DNA of 41,681 nt from Pseudonocardiales bacterium. GTDB taxonomy: Bacteria > Actinomycetota > Actinomycetes > Mycobacteriales > Pseudonocardiaceae. Shown piece by piece: positions 31,901 to 41,681 of this stretch. The position numbers were made by a program, and so were the translations under genes. The stretch is from the NCBI GenBank assembly GCA_003244055.1, contig QHBZ01000105.1:1-41681 (forward strand), in the 5' to 3' direction. The notes beneath the pieces are model-generated. The model was not told where the DNA came from, did not search any database, and saw only the letters and a list, made by a program, of their open reading frames with translations. Numbering within the stretch: the first letter of the stretch is position 1; each line of letters begins with the position of its first letter.

Positions 31901-32710
31901 TCAAGGGGTGCGAGATCGATGGTGCGCCCCGTCGCCGCCGTCGATCAGGGCGGCGAGTCCGTCGAGGACGCGCTGCAATCCGAAGTGGTAGGCGTGGTCG
32001 GGATCGTGGGCGCTGCGATGTGCGGCACCTGCTGCGCTGCCGACGCGGGTGGCGAGCGGGTAGGCCCTCTCGTCGAGCACCCGGGCCAGCAGGGGAGCGT
32101 TGGCGGCCCACCACTGCTCGTCGTCCATGGCGCTGTGGGCTTGGGCGGCGCGGGCGTCGGCGATGGCACGGGCGGAAGCTTGCACGAAGGACAGCAGGTG
32201 GGTGAGGCAGTCGTCCATCTCGACATCGTCAAGACCGAGCTCGTCGAGTGCCGAGAGCTCATGTTCGTACTTACCGATCAGTCCTGGACCTAGCGGCGGC
32301 CTCAGCGTGGAGACGGTGACTGCCCAGGGATGGGCGTCGAACAGTGCCCGGTTCTCCTCCGCGATCACGATCAGCCGCTGCCGCCAAGGCTGTCCAGCGG
32401 TGGTCGTGTGGGGCATGTGGGCGTAGATCGAGTCAAGCATGAGATCCAGCAGCTCAGCTTTGCCTGGTATGTAGGTGTACAACGTCATCGCGCCGACTCC
32501 GAGCGCGTCAGCGACCCGGCGCATCGTCACAGCTGCCAGCCCTTCGCGGTCGGCCAGGTCCGTTGCCGCGGCGACCACCGCTTCGACGTCCAGCCCCCGT
32601 TCTGGACCACGCCGCGACACCGCGGCGGGGCTGCGCCACAGCAGGTTGAGGGTCCGCGCCGGGTCGCCGGCGCTACTGCGTTCAGAGGCCACCGGGACAT
32701 CCTCTCGCAT
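31901..32710 (-). CDS. TetR-family regulator with TetR-like C-terminal domain
   Basis: A 269-residue repressor. The helix-turn-helix (about 55-85) reads GLAAVTMRRVADALGVGAMT, LYTYIPGKAELLDLM, followed by the ligand-binding helices typical of the TetR C-terminal type. An N-terminal extension of about 35 residues (including TLNLLWRSPAAVSRRGPERG) is common in this subgroup. ATG 32710 lies 6 bases from a 13-bp palindrome (32717-32729) in the intergenic region shared with the divergent VOC gene, which is thus the likely target. Ligand unknown. The dead quinone reductase downstream may once have been in the same operon. Confidence 0.88.
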   Translation of the reverse strand: MREDVPVASERSSAGDPARTLNLLWRSPAAVSRRGPERGLDVEAVVAAATDLADREGLAAVTMRRVADALGVGAMTLYTYIPGKAELLDLMLDSIYAHMPHTTTAGQPWRQRLIVIAEENRALFDAHPWAVTVSTLRPPLGPGLIGKYEHELSALDELGLDDVEMDDCLTHLLSFVQASARAIADARAAQAHSAMDDEQWWAANAPLLARVLDERAYPLATRVGSAAGAAHRSAHDPDHAYHFGLQRVLDGLAALIDGGDGAHHRSRTP

Positions 32711-32716
32711 TAATTC

Positions 32717-32729
32717 CGTACACTGTACG
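32717..32729. promoter_or_regulatory. Palindromic operator between tetR and VOC genes
   Basis: CGTACA-C-TGTACG is a perfect palindrome centred at 32723, between the divergent starts (32710 minus, 32766 plus). The position suits binding of the TetR protein to repress both directions. Inference from symmetry and location. Confidence 0.6.
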
Positions 32730-32765
32730 ATTAAAGAGCCTGCCCTCATCGTCGAAGGAGCACCC

Positions 32766-33155
32766 GTGAATATCACATCGTCCGCTGTATCGCTGAACGT
32801 CGATGACGTGCCAGCGTCCAGCGCGTTCCTGGTCGAGCACTTTGGCTTCCGCGAGGAGATGGCCGCTGACGGGTTCGCGTCGCTTCGCCGGCAGGACGCG
32901 GGGATGAACGTCGTGTACCTGCGACGGGGCCTGCAAACGATGCCCACCGACCAGCGCGACAACCACGCTGGCGGCGTCATCCTCGCGTTCGTCGTCGACG
33001 ACCTCGAAGGGGAATTGTCACGGTTGCAGGGCGAGGGTGTGGCCATCTCGATGCCACTCACCGAGGAAGAGTGGGGCGAGCGCGCCTTTCAGGTCCGCGA
33101 TCCCAACGGCATCATCGTCCAACTCCTCGACTGGAACGCCGCCCGCCACGCGTAA
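32766..33155 (+). CDS. VOC (glyoxalase/bleomycin-resistance) family protein
   Basis: A 129-residue single-domain VOC protein: AVSLNVDDVPASSAFLVEHF opens the first beta-alpha-beta-beta-beta unit, and GVILAFVVDDLEGELSRLQ with ERAFQVRDPNGIIVQLLDW forms the second. The terminal Glu metal ligand is replaced by Gln in IIVQLLDW, which suggests ligand binding rather than metal catalysis. GAAGGAG precedes GTG 32766. Divergent from the TetR gene, with an operator between them, so probably induced by the compound TetR senses; a drug-binding or detoxifying role is inferred. Confidence 0.85.
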   Translation: MNITSSAVSLNVDDVPASSAFLVEHFGFREEMAADGFASLRRQDAGMNVVYLRRGLQTMPTDQRDNHAGGVILAFVVDDLEGELSRLQGEGVAISMPLTEEEWGERAFQVRDPNGIIVQLLDWNAARHA

Positions 33156-33166
33156 GCCGAACCGCA

Positions 33167-33298
33167 GTGTCCGGCACCACCGGCACATACAATGCGGTCG
33201 GCCCGATCGTGCCGTTCGGCCAGTGGATCGAACCGGCTGGGTTGAGCCAGCAGCGAGAACGCGAACTGCTCACGGCCCTCGCGTCCTCACCACCCTGA
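33167..33298 (+). CDS. Possible 43-residue ORF of unknown function
   Basis: GTG 33167, 11 bases after the VOC stop, opens a 43-codon frame containing TYNAVGPIVPFGQWIEPAGL and then SQQRERELLTALASSPP. The composition is protein-like, but there is no ribosome site and no family I recognise. It could be the tail of a lost gene. A short hairpin (CCTCA-AGGC-ctgagg type, about 33313-33327) follows. Confidence 0.25.
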   Translation: MSGTTGTYNAVGPIVPFGQWIEPAGLSQQRERELLTALASSPP

Positions 33299-33409
33299 CC
33301 GTCTGACAGCGCGACCTCAAGGCCTGAGGCTGAGCACCCCGTTGTGGGCGCATGAGCCGCGCGAGATCCCCTGGGCAACGTCGTTGCGGGTGCCCATAGG
33401 CTGCGCGTT

Positions 33410-35206
33410 ATGAATGCACCCGTGCTCACCGCGGTGGCCTGGCCCTACGCCAACGGGCCGCGGCACATCGGCCACGTCTCCGGTTTCGGTGTCCCCTCGG
33501 ACATCTTCGCGCGTTACCAGCGGATGGCCGGCAACCGGGTGCTCATGGTCTCGGGAACCGATGAGAACGGCACCCCGATCCAGGTGCAGGCCGACGCCGA
33601 GGGCGTCACGCCCCGCGCGCTCGCCGACAAGTACAACCGAATGATCGTGGGAGATCTGCAGGGTCTGGGCCTGTCCTACGACCTGTTCACCCGCACCACT
33701 ACGGCCAACCACCACCGGGTGGTGCAGGAGCTGTTCCTAGCGTTGCACCGCAATGGCTACGTGCTCACGCGCAGCGCGCTCGGCGCGATCAGCCCGTCCA
33801 CCGGGCGTACCCTACCCGACCGCTACATCGAGGGCACCTGCCCGATCTGCGGTTACGACAGTGCCCGCGGCGATCAGTGCGACAACTGCGGCAACCAGCT
33901 CGACCCTGCCGACTTGATCAATCCACGGTCCCGGATCAACGGCGAGACTCCGAAGTTCGTGCAGACCGAGCACCTGTTCCTCGACCTGCCCGCGTTCACC
34001 AAGGCGCTCGGTGGGTGGCTGTCCACCCGCACCGAGTGGCGACCCAACGTGCTCAGGTTCTCGCTGAACCTGCTCGACGACCTACGCCCGCGGGCGATCA
34101 CCCGGGACCTCGACTGGGGCGTGCGGGTCCCACTGGACGGCTGGCGCGACGCGCCGATGAAGCGGTTCTACGTCTGGTTCGACGCGGTGATCGGCTACCT
34201 GTCGGCATCGGTGGAGTGGGCGGCGCGCTCGGGCGACCCGGACGCGTGGCAGGCCTGGTGGTGTGACCCGGACGCGCGTTCGTACTACTTCATGGGCAAG
34301 GACAACATCACCTTCCATTCCCAGATCTGGCCCGCCATGCTGCTCGGCCAGAACGGGGTGGGAGATCACGGGGGCGAGCCCGGGCCGTTCGGGACGCTGA
34401 ACCTGCCCACCGAGGTGGTGTCCAGTGAGTTCCTCACGATGAGCGGCTCGAAGTTATCCACCTCGCGCGGCACAGTGATCTACGTCGGGGACTTCCTGCG
34501 CGAGTTCGGTCCGGACACCCTGCGCTACTTCATCTCGGTGGCCGGCCCCGAGACCCAGGACACCGACTTCACCTGGGACGAGTTCGTCCGCCGGGTCAAC
34601 TTCGAGCTGGCCAACGAGTGGGGCAACCTGGTCAACCGCTCCATCTCGATGGCCCACCGCAACGTCGGATCAGTACCTCGGCCAGCCGCGCTGCAGGCTG
34701 TCGACTCCGAGCTGCTGGCCACCTCCCGGGCGGCCTTCGACACGGTCGGCGGGCTGCTGGAGCGCAACCGGGTCAAGGCCGCTATAGGCGAGGCCATGCG
34801 GCTGGTGAGCGCGGCGAACAAGTACCTGTCCGAGCAGGAACCGTGGAAGCGAGCCGACGATCCCGAGCGCCGGGACACCATCCTGCACACCGCCTTACAG
34901 GTCGTCTCCGACGCCAACACACTGCTCACCCCGTTCCTGCCACATGCCGCCCAGCAGGTGCACGAGCAGCTCGGCGGCACCGGCGTGTGGTCCGCCCAGC
35001 CGCAGATTCGGACGGTCAGTGAGCTCGTCGAGGGCTCTGGCCCGGACTACCCGGTAATCAGCGGGGACTACGCCGCGGAACAGGCGTGCTGGCACAGCGT
35101 CCCGATCGAGCCGGGCCGCCCCCTCACCAAGCCGACCCCCCTCTTCCCCAAACTAGACCCCGCCCTGGGTGACACCGGTCCGGACTGGGCTCCCATCCAA
35201 ACCTGA
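33410..35206 (+). CDS. metG: Methionyl-tRNA synthetase
   Basis: A 598-residue class I synthetase charging tRNA-Met. [19 protein letters not shown] carries HIGH (19-22). A zinc knuckle [18 protein letters not shown] lies in the connective domain. The KMSKS loop appears as [10 protein letters not shown]. The anticodon-binding helical domain ([16 protein letters not shown] onward) ends without a C-terminal tRNA-binding fusion. ATG 33410 has TAGGCT (33397-33402) ending 7 bases upstream, so a leaderless mRNA is likely. It heads the metG-tatD-rpfB-rsmA-ispE series conserved in actinobacteria. Confidence 0.96.
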   Translation: MNAPVLTAVAWPYANGPRHIGHVSGFGVPSDIFARYQRMAGNRVLMVSGTDENGTPIQVQADAEGVTPRALADKYNRMIVGDLQGLGLSYDLFTRTTTANHHRVVQELFLALHRNGYVLTRSALGAISPSTGRTLPDRYIEGTCPICGYDSARGDQCDNCGNQLDPADLINPRSRINGETPKFVQTEHLFLDLPAFTKALGGWLSTRTEWRPNVLRFSLNLLDDLRPRAITRDLDWGVRVPLDGWRDAPMKRFYVWFDAVIGYLSASVEWAARSGDPDAWQAWWCDPDARSYYFMGKDNITFHSQIWPAMLLGQNGVGDHGGEPGPFGTLNLPTEVVSSEFLTMSGSKLSTSRGTVIYVGDFLREFGPDTLRYFISVAGPETQDTDFTWDEFVRRVNFELANEWGNLVNRSISMAHRNVGSVPRPAALQAVDSELLATSRAAFDTVGGLLERNRVKAAIGEAMRLVSAANKYLSEQEPWKRADDPERRDTILHTALQVVSDANTLLTPFLPHAAQQVHEQLGGTGVWSAQPQIRTVSELVEGSGPDYPVISGDYAAEQACWHSVPIEPGRPLTKPTPLFPKLDPALGDTGPDWAPIQT

Positions 35207-35244
35207 GCCGTCCGCAGTCAGCAGAGGAGGCGGAGAGAGCTGCT

Positions 35245-36120
35245 GTGACAGAGCTGCCGCCCGCGCCGGAGCCGTTATCGGTGAGCGTGGTTGATGCGCA
35301 CACGCATCTGGATGCTTGCGGTGCGACTGACCGGGCGGGGGTTCTCGCGGCGCTGGAGCGGGCGGGGGCGGTCGGGGTAGCCGCGGTGGTGACCGTGGCT
35401 GATGACCTGGCCTCGGCGCGTTGGGTGGTCCAGGCGGCTGAGTGGGACGAACGGGTCTTCGCGGCGGTGGCGCTGCACCCCACCCGTACCGGGACGATGA
35501 CCGACGCCGACCGCGCCGAGCTCGAACAACTGGTGCGGCAACCTCGGGTGGTGGCCGTGGGGGAGACCGGCCTGGACTACTACTGGACGCAGCACGATCC
35601 GGGCTGCGCGCCACCCGAGGCGCAACGGGAGGCCTACCGCTGGCACATCGACCTCGCCAAGCGGGTCGGCAAGCCGCTGATGATTCACGATCGCGACGCC
35701 CACGGCGACGTGCTGGCGGTGCTCGAGCAGGAAGGGCCACCGCAGACCGTAATCTTCCACTGCTTCTCCGGGGATGCCGCAATGGCGCGGATCTGCGTCG
35801 ATGCCGGTTATGTGCTGTCTTTCTCCGGCACGGTGACTTTCCGTAACGCTCGCGCGTTACGCGAAGCCGCGGTGCTGGTCCCGGACCGTCAACTGCTGGT
35901 GGAAACCGACGCCCCGTTTCTCACCCCGCATCCGCACCGGGGAAAGCCCAACGAGCCGGTCAACCTGCCCTACACCGTCCGGGATCTTGCCGCGCTGCGC
36001 GGCCAAGACGTGGCCGAGCTGGCGGCGTCTACCTGCGCAAACGCCGCGCGACTCTTCGGTTTCGGGCACCCAGCTACCAAAAAATCTTTCGGTGCGACCG
36101 ATACCGTTGGGCGGTTCTAA
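35245..36120 (+). CDS. tatD: TatD family metal-dependent DNase
   Basis: A 291-residue TIM-barrel hydrolase. VVDAHTHLDACG gives the HxH metal ligands, AVGETGLDYYW the bridging Glu, KPLMIHDRDAH a His ligand, VIFHCFSGD another, and LLVETDAPFLTPHPHRGKPN the Asp and family signature. TatD enzymes trim DNA or RNA 3' ends and work in repair and quality control. GAGGAGG precedes GTG 35245, 38 bases after metG. Full length for the family. A small inverted repeat (GCGGTT-CTA-ACCGCT type) overlaps its stop codon. Confidence 0.93.
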   Translation: MTELPPAPEPLSVSVVDAHTHLDACGATDRAGVLAALERAGAVGVAAVVTVADDLASARWVVQAAEWDERVFAAVALHPTRTGTMTDADRAELEQLVRQPRVVAVGETGLDYYWTQHDPGCAPPEAQREAYRWHIDLAKRVGKPLMIHDRDAHGDVLAVLEQEGPPQTVIFHCFSGDAAMARICVDAGYVLSFSGTVTFRNARALREAAVLVPDRQLLVETDAPFLTPHPHRGKPNEPVNLPYTVRDLAALRGQDVAELAASTCANAARLFGFGHPATKKSFGATDTVGRF

Positions 36121-36361
36121 CCGCTCAGTCGGCGACACTTCGTAACAGATGATTGCGCACTCGGCTACGAACCGTTACCGTTCCGTCACTGTCAGCCGGG
36201 ATGGGGTAGTTCCGGCACGGGGATGTGGGTCACTGCCGGCGGCGCTACCGCCTTGCGGGCAGGGACCCGTCGGGATGAGCCTGCCTTCTTCGTGGCGGTA
36301 GGCGTCGGCTCCTGGCTGTTCTCGTGCTTCCCCTGCCCGGACCTGCGACGACTGGACACTG
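36121..36361 (+). promoter_or_regulatory. Intergenic region upstream of rpfB
   Basis: 240 bases between tatD and rpfB without a supported gene. A hairpin overlapping the tatD stop could end the metG-tatD transcript, leaving the rest as promoter and leader for rpfB. I did not recognise a riboswitch consensus. Confidence 0.35.
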
Positions 36362-37486
36362 GTGACCACTCGTACGTACGTCAGAGGTGCCCTGGTAGTT
36401 ACCATGCTGGCGTTGACCACTGGTACTGCAGCGGCTCTCACCATGGACAAGGCAATCACCATCACAGTGGACGGGGAGCAGCGGACCATCCACACATTCG
36501 CCCCCTCCGTCAAAGGGGCGCTGGAGTCCGCAGGGCTGCGGGTCGATGAGCAGGACGCGCTGGCCCCCACCGCGAACAGCCCCGTCGAGGACGGCAGCCG
36601 GATCGTGCTCAAGCGCGCTCGACCGCTCGCCCTCACCGTCGACGGAGCCCAGCATGAAGTCTGGACCACCGCGCTGACCGTGGATACCGCGCTGCAGCAG
36701 GTGGGGATGAGCGCTCCGGACATGGAGCTGTCGGCTGATCGGTCCCGGCGCATCCCGCTGGAGGGCATGGCCCTGGTGGTGCGCAACACCAAACCGATCA
36801 CCCTGCTCGACGGCGTCGCGCCACCGAAGGAGATCCAGTCCACCGCGCTGTCGGTCGCTGATCTGCTCACCCAGCAGGGCGTTCCGTTGCAGGACCACGA
36901 CGTGGTGACGCCGGCTCGCAACTCACCCGTGCTGCCTGGAATGACAGTGCAGGTGACCCGCGTGCTCACCGAGGAACGGACTTACAGGCAACTCGTTGCG
37001 CCTCCGGTGAAGAAGATCAGAGATCCCGCGCTACCGGTCGGTAGTGAGGTCGTCGAGGATCCCGGCACCCCGGGCGAGCAGATCGTCACCTTCCGGGTCA
37101 CCCTGGCCAATGGCCAAGAATCCGACCGCAGGCAGCTCGCCGCCCAGGAGGTCACTCCGCCGCGGCCGGCCCGGATCCGGGTGGGGGCGAAGGGATCCGC
37201 CGCGAGGGAATCCGCGCAGCGGTACACCACCACCGGGACCACCGTCTGGGACCAGATCGCCCGCTGCGAGTCCGGTGGCAACTGGGCGGCCAACTCGGGC
37301 AACGGTTACTACGGCGGCCTGCAGTTCGACAAGGGCACGTGGAGCGCCAACGGCGGTGACCAGTACGCCACCTACCCGAACCAAGCAAGCCGCGAGCAAC
37401 AGATCGAGGTCGCCCAGCGGGTCCGCAACAACCGTGGCAACTACCACGCCTGGCCAACCTGCTCAGCCCAGGTCGGCTTGGCCTAG
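36362..37486 (+). CDS. rpfB: Resuscitation-promoting factor RpfB
   Basis: A 374-residue secreted or membrane-anchored wall hydrolase. An N-terminal signal/anchor ([20 protein letters not shown]) is followed by three DUF348 repeats ([38 protein letters not shown]), a G5 domain (about 205-280) and the Rpf catalytic domain (about 290-370) with the catalytic Glu in [19 protein letters not shown]. It cleaves peptidoglycan glycan strands during growth resumption, with partner endopeptidases. GTG 36362 gives a complete signal sequence. It precedes rsmA and ispE as in mycobacteria. The window thus has two Rpf proteins of different architecture. Confidence 0.94.
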   Translation: MTTRTYVRGALVVTMLALTTGTAAALTMDKAITITVDGEQRTIHTFAPSVKGALESAGLRVDEQDALAPTANSPVEDGSRIVLKRARPLALTVDGAQHEVWTTALTVDTALQQVGMSAPDMELSADRSRRIPLEGMALVVRNTKPITLLDGVAPPKEIQSTALSVADLLTQQGVPLQDHDVVTPARNSPVLPGMTVQVTRVLTEERTYRQLVAPPVKKIRDPALPVGSEVVEDPGTPGEQIVTFRVTLANGQESDRRQLAAQEVTPPRPARIRVGAKGSAARESAQRYTTTGTTVWDQIARCESGGNWAANSGNGYYGGLQFDKGTWSANGGDQYATYPNQASREQQIEVAQRVRNNRGNYHAWPTCSAQVGLA

Positions 37487-37492
37487 TCTCGG

Positions 37493-37556
37493 CCCGTCAT
37501 GGAGACAGATCGGGGCGATCGAGCGCCTCGTTACCCTGACCTGTCTCCATGACGGG
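37493..37556 (+). promoter_or_regulatory. 16-bp inverted repeat enclosing the rsmA start codon
   Basis: CCCGTCATGGAGACAG (37493-37508) and CTGTCTCCATGACGGG (37541-37556) are perfect reverse complements around a 32-base loop. The ATG of rsmA (37549-37551) lies within the right arm, so in RNA the start would be paired. The left arm begins 6 bases after the rpfB stop. It can act as terminator for rpfB and as a translation switch for rsmA. Confidence 0.7.
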
Positions 37557-38412
37557 ATTGCTGGGGCCGGCTGAGCTGCGCGCGTTGGCCGATCGGCTTG
37601 GGGTGCATCCGACCAAACGGCTTGGGCAGAACTTCGTCCATGACGCCAACACAGTGCGCCGGATCGTGGCAGCGGCCGACTTGAGCCCCGACGACGTCGT
37701 GCTGGAAGTCGGGCCCGGGCTGGGCTCACTCACCCTGGCCTTGCTCGGCGCGGTGGACCGGGTGCTGGCCGTGGAGGTGGATCCGCTGCTGGCCGGCGCG
37801 TTGCCCGCCACGGTGGCTGACCGAGCCCGGGAGCGCGCCGGTGCGCTGCGGGTGCTGACCGCCGACGCGCTACGCGTGCGGCGGCCGGAGATCGTCGAGG
37901 CAGCCGGGGGTCTGGAACCCACCGCGCTGGTCGCGAATCTGCCCTACAACGTCGGTGTACCGGTACTGCTGCATCTGCTGGCCGAGCTGCCGAGCCTGCG
38001 CCGTGGGCTGGTGATGGTGCAGGCAGAGGTGGCCGACCGGCTGGCCGCCCCGCCGGGTAGCCGCTGCTACGGCGCACCCAGCGTCAAGGCCGCCTGGTTC
38101 GCTGAGGTTCGCCGCGCCGGCCCGGTGCCCCGCGCGGTGTTCTGGCCGGTGCCCAATGTGGACTCCGGCCTCGTCGCCCTGACCAGCCGTCCGCCACCCT
38201 CGACTATGCCCAGGCAACAGGTCTTTGCGCTGGTGGACGCCGCGTTCGCGCAGCGCCGCAAGACGCTGCGGGCCGCTCTGGCCGGTTGGGCGGGTTCGGC
38301 CGCGGCCGCCGAACAGGTACTCCGGGCGGCGGGAGTGGATCCCAGCGCTCGTGGCGAGCAGCTCACCGTTAGCGATTTTGCGAAAATCGCCCGTGAGCGG
38401 CAAGAGGGGTGA
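37549..38412 (+). CDS. rsmA: 16S rRNA dimethyladenosine transferase RsmA (KsgA)
   Basis: A 287-residue SAM-dependent enzyme that dimethylates A1518 and A1519 of 16S rRNA during small-subunit maturation. [18 protein letters not shown] begins the conserved core; [16 protein letters not shown] is the SAM-binding motif [16 protein letters not shown] carries the catalytic [19 protein letters not shown] and [13 protein letters not shown] are C-terminal hallmarks. ATG 37549 is embedded in a 16-bp hairpin, so expression may depend on its opening. Located between rpfB and ispE as in M. tuberculosis. Confidence 0.94.
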   Translation: MTGLLGPAELRALADRLGVHPTKRLGQNFVHDANTVRRIVAAADLSPDDVVLEVGPGLGSLTLALLGAVDRVLAVEVDPLLAGALPATVADRARERAGALRVLTADALRVRRPEIVEAAGGLEPTALVANLPYNVGVPVLLHLLAELPSLRRGLVMVQAEVADRLAAPPGSRCYGAPSVKAAWFAEVRRAGPVPRAVFWPVPNVDSGLVALTSRPPPSTMPRQQVFALVDAAFAQRRKTLRAALAGWAGSAAAAEQVLRAAGVDPSARGEQLTVSDFAKIARERQEG

Positions 38413-38422
38413 TGGCTCGCAT

Positions 38423-38459
38423 TGCCACTCACGGGTTGTCCACAGACGCCCCGTATCCT
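38423..38459 (+). promoter_or_regulatory. ispE upstream region: CACTCACGGG element, DnaA box, -10
   Basis: CACTCACGGGTTGTCCAC (38427-38444 region) is the exact reverse complement of an 18-base stretch at the rsmI end (28057 onward). It contains TTGTCCACA (38436-38444), the DnaA-box consensus. TATCCT at 38454-38459 ends 6 bases before the preferred ispE GTG 38466 and is a good leaderless -10. Confidence 0.45.
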
Positions 38460-38465
38460 GGTGGG

Positions 38466-39472
38466 GTGCTCGCTGTGGTGCCGCAACCGGTTACCGTGCG
38501 CGTCCCGGCCAAGGTGAACCTGCACCTGGCCGTCGGTGGCCTGCGCCGGGACGGTTACCACGAGCTGGTCAGTGTGTTTCAGGCGCTGTCGATGCTCGAC
38601 GAGGTGACCGTCGCGGCCACTGACGAGCCCGGCGTGCAGGTATACGGCGAGGGTGCCGCGACGGTGCCCACCGACGACCGCAACCTGGCCTGGCGCGCGG
38701 TCCTGCGCCTCGCCGAGCGCGTCGGACGCCGCCCTTCGGTGCGGGTGGTCCTGCGCAAGGCCATCCCGGTGGCCGGCGGCATGGCCGGCGGTAGCGCCGA
38801 TGCGGCGGGCACGCTGGTCGCCCTGGCCGGGCTGTGGCGCCTGGAGATCAGTCGCGAAGAGCTGACCGGCCTGGCCGCTGGGCTCGGCAGCGATGTGCCG
38901 TTCGCGCTGTGCGGGGGCACCGCGATGGGCACCGGACGCGGTGAGTCCCTGGTGCCCGTGCTGGCGCGGCACACCTTTCATTGGGTGATCGCGCTCGATC
39001 ACCGCGGTCTGTCCACACCGGAGGTCTACCGGGAGTTGGACCGGCTGCGCCGCGGCGGTTCCGCGGGCACGCAGCCCTCACCGGGATCGGGCTCGTCGCT
39101 ACAGCGGCTCGGCGACGTCGAGCCGCTGCTGGAGGCGCTGGCGTCGGGGGACCCTCGGCGGCTCGCGCTGCTGCTCGGCAACGATCTCCAGGCCGCCGCG
39201 GTGTCACTGCGCCCCGCGCTGCGCCGCACGCTGCGTGCCGGGGTCGACGCGGGCGCGTTGGCCGGCATCGTGTCGGGATCGGGGCCGACCTGCGCGTTCC
39301 TGTGCACCGACGGCGACGCCGCGATCCGGGTTGCCGCCGAGCTGGCCGGTGCCGGCGTGTGCCGCACTGTTCGGGTAGCCAGCGGCCCGGTGCCCGGTGC
39401 CCGGATTGTGGAGGATCCGCGCCCAGTGTCACCCAACCCTGGGCCGCCTAACGAACCCATGGCCCACGCCTG

Positions 39473-39473
<1 letters not shown>
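38466..39473 (+). CDS. ispE: 4-diphosphocytidyl-2-C-methyl-D-erythritol kinase IspE
   Basis: A 335-residue GHMP kinase of the MEP isoprenoid pathway; it phosphorylates CDP-ME at the 2-hydroxyl with [23 protein letters not shown] and [13 protein letters not shown] form the N-terminal motif with the catalytic Lys/Asp region, [15 protein letters not shown] is the ATP-binding glycine loop, and [13 protein letters not shown] is motif 3. GTG 38466 begins the conserved sequence and has TATCCT 6 bases upstream; starts at 38409/38412 would overlap the rsmA stop and add a nonconserved stretch. The stop overlaps the next ATG (TGATG). Confidence 0.93.
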
Positions 39474-41233
<1,760 letters not shown>

Positions 41234-41244
41234 GGTGGCCGTTT

Positions 41245-41681
41245 GTGAGCAGGTTCCTCGACACACTGGTGGCACACGGCGCGCCAGATTCACCGACCCG
41301 GTCCGACTGCGGCATGACCACCGGTGAGCCCGCGCGGCCGCGCCGTGTCACCTGGCCGGAAGTCCATCACAAGGCCCTGCGCGCGGCCGGGTATCTGGTG
41401 GGTACCGCCGCGCCCGGTGTGCAACATGGCGACGCGGTGGCGGTGCTCGCCGGTGACCCCGCGCTGATCGCTCCCGCGGTGCAGGGCGTCTGGCTGGCCG
41501 GTGGCAGCGTGACCATGCTGCACCAACCCACCCATCGGGCCGATCTGGCGAGTTGGGCGGCGGACACCATCAGGGTGCTCAGCATGATCGACGCCAAGCT
41601 GGTACTGCTCGGGCCGCCCTTCGACCAGCTCGCCCCGCTGCTGGATCAGCGCGGGATCAGCTACCTGATGCTCGCCGACCT
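41245..41681 (+). CDS. Acyl-CoA synthetase/AMP-binding enzyme, 5' part
   Basis: A frame from GTG 41245, 11 bases after the ABC-F stop, is open to the end of the window (145 codons). RRVTWPEVHHKALRAAGYLV and HGDAVAVLAGDPALIAPAVQ, GVWLAGGSVTMLHQPTHRAD match the N-terminal domain of fatty acyl-CoA/AMP ligases (class I adenylate-forming). The same position in M. tuberculosis holds Rv1013, annotated as a putative acyl-CoA synthetase. The ATP-binding and catalytic motifs lie beyond the window, so substrate and integrity cannot be judged. The gene is cut by the window edge, not truncated biologically as far as seen. Confidence 0.82.
   Translation, partial: MSRFLDTLVAHGAPDSPTRSDCGMTTGEPARPRRVTWPEVHHKALRAAGYLVGTAAPGVQHGDAVAVLAGDPALIAPAVQGVWLAGGSVTMLHQPTHRADLASWAADTIRVLSMIDAKLVLLGPPFDQLAPLLDQRGISYLMLAD

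Noticed and set aside
36121-36361. Riboswitch upstream of rpfB
   Set aside because: Length would allow it, but no conserved motif was recognisable by eye.

Overview
The window is a high-G+C chromosomal segment of an actinobacterium, most likely of the Pseudonocardiales/Mycobacteriales branch (inferred from gene content; no 16S rRNA is present). The backbone follows the M. tuberculosis Rv0981-Rv1013 gene order as I remember it: mprA-mprB-pepD-mog, SAF protein, FmdB/Ruc zinc-ribbon chaperone, 5-FCL, galU, moeA/glp, rimJ, glpR, tRNA-Ala, then pmt/rsmI, metG-tatD-rpfB-rsmA-ispE, an ABC-F ATPase and the start of an acyl-CoA synthetase cut by the window end. mscL, usually next to mog, is absent, and an 11-residue-repeat helical protein occupies its place.

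Layout. 1-1500: tRNA-Arg(CCU), then remnants of a DUF4188 protein and a family 1 glycosyltransferase. 1600-3700: cell-wall pair (GT51 transglycosylase; secreted Rpf-LysM-NlpC/P60 fusion). 3860-7830: MprAB two-component system, PepD protease and Mog, with candidate MprA boxes before mprA and pepD. 7900-10690: helical-repeat protein, small conserved protein, SAF protein, Ruc chaperone behind a CIRCE operator, 5-FCL. 10800-14510: galU-moeA-rimJ-glpR and tRNA-Ala(CGC). 14510-16620: a decayed island beside the tRNA (truncated AbiEii toxin, intact AbiEi, recombinase-type helix-turn-helix tail, helicase with three inactivating mutations). 16620-18880: a large eukaryote-like 2OG-Fe(II) oxygenase. 19070-23880: a segment bounded by two copies of a 64-bp palindrome, holding a MobA-MoaD fusion, the wreck of its probable client aldehyde ferredoxin oxidoreductase, a Tyr/Asn/Gly-rich small peptide with an ABC exporter, and a broken ModE-type substrate-binding protein. 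23900-33160: dienelactone hydrolase, ribbon-helix-helix protein, Rieske lipoprotein, Pmt/RsmI divergent pair, S9 peptidase, Uma2 nuclease, a dead quinone reductase, and a TetR/VOC divergent pair. 33400-end: conserved translation, cell-wall and isoprenoid genes.

Themes. Envelope maintenance dominates: Rpf, NlpC, GT51, RpfB, MprAB-PepD, Pmt and Glp/GlpR all act on or around the cell wall. Accessory segments are decaying, with at least seven broken genes. Several genes have a TAnnnT -10 only 6-8 nt before the start codon, which indicates leaderless mRNAs. Strong inverted repeats sit at many gene junctions; two of them overlap start codons. The best candidate for an undescribed system is the 61-residue peptide plus ABC exporter at 21051-23205. 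All calls come from reading the sequence; no database search was run.
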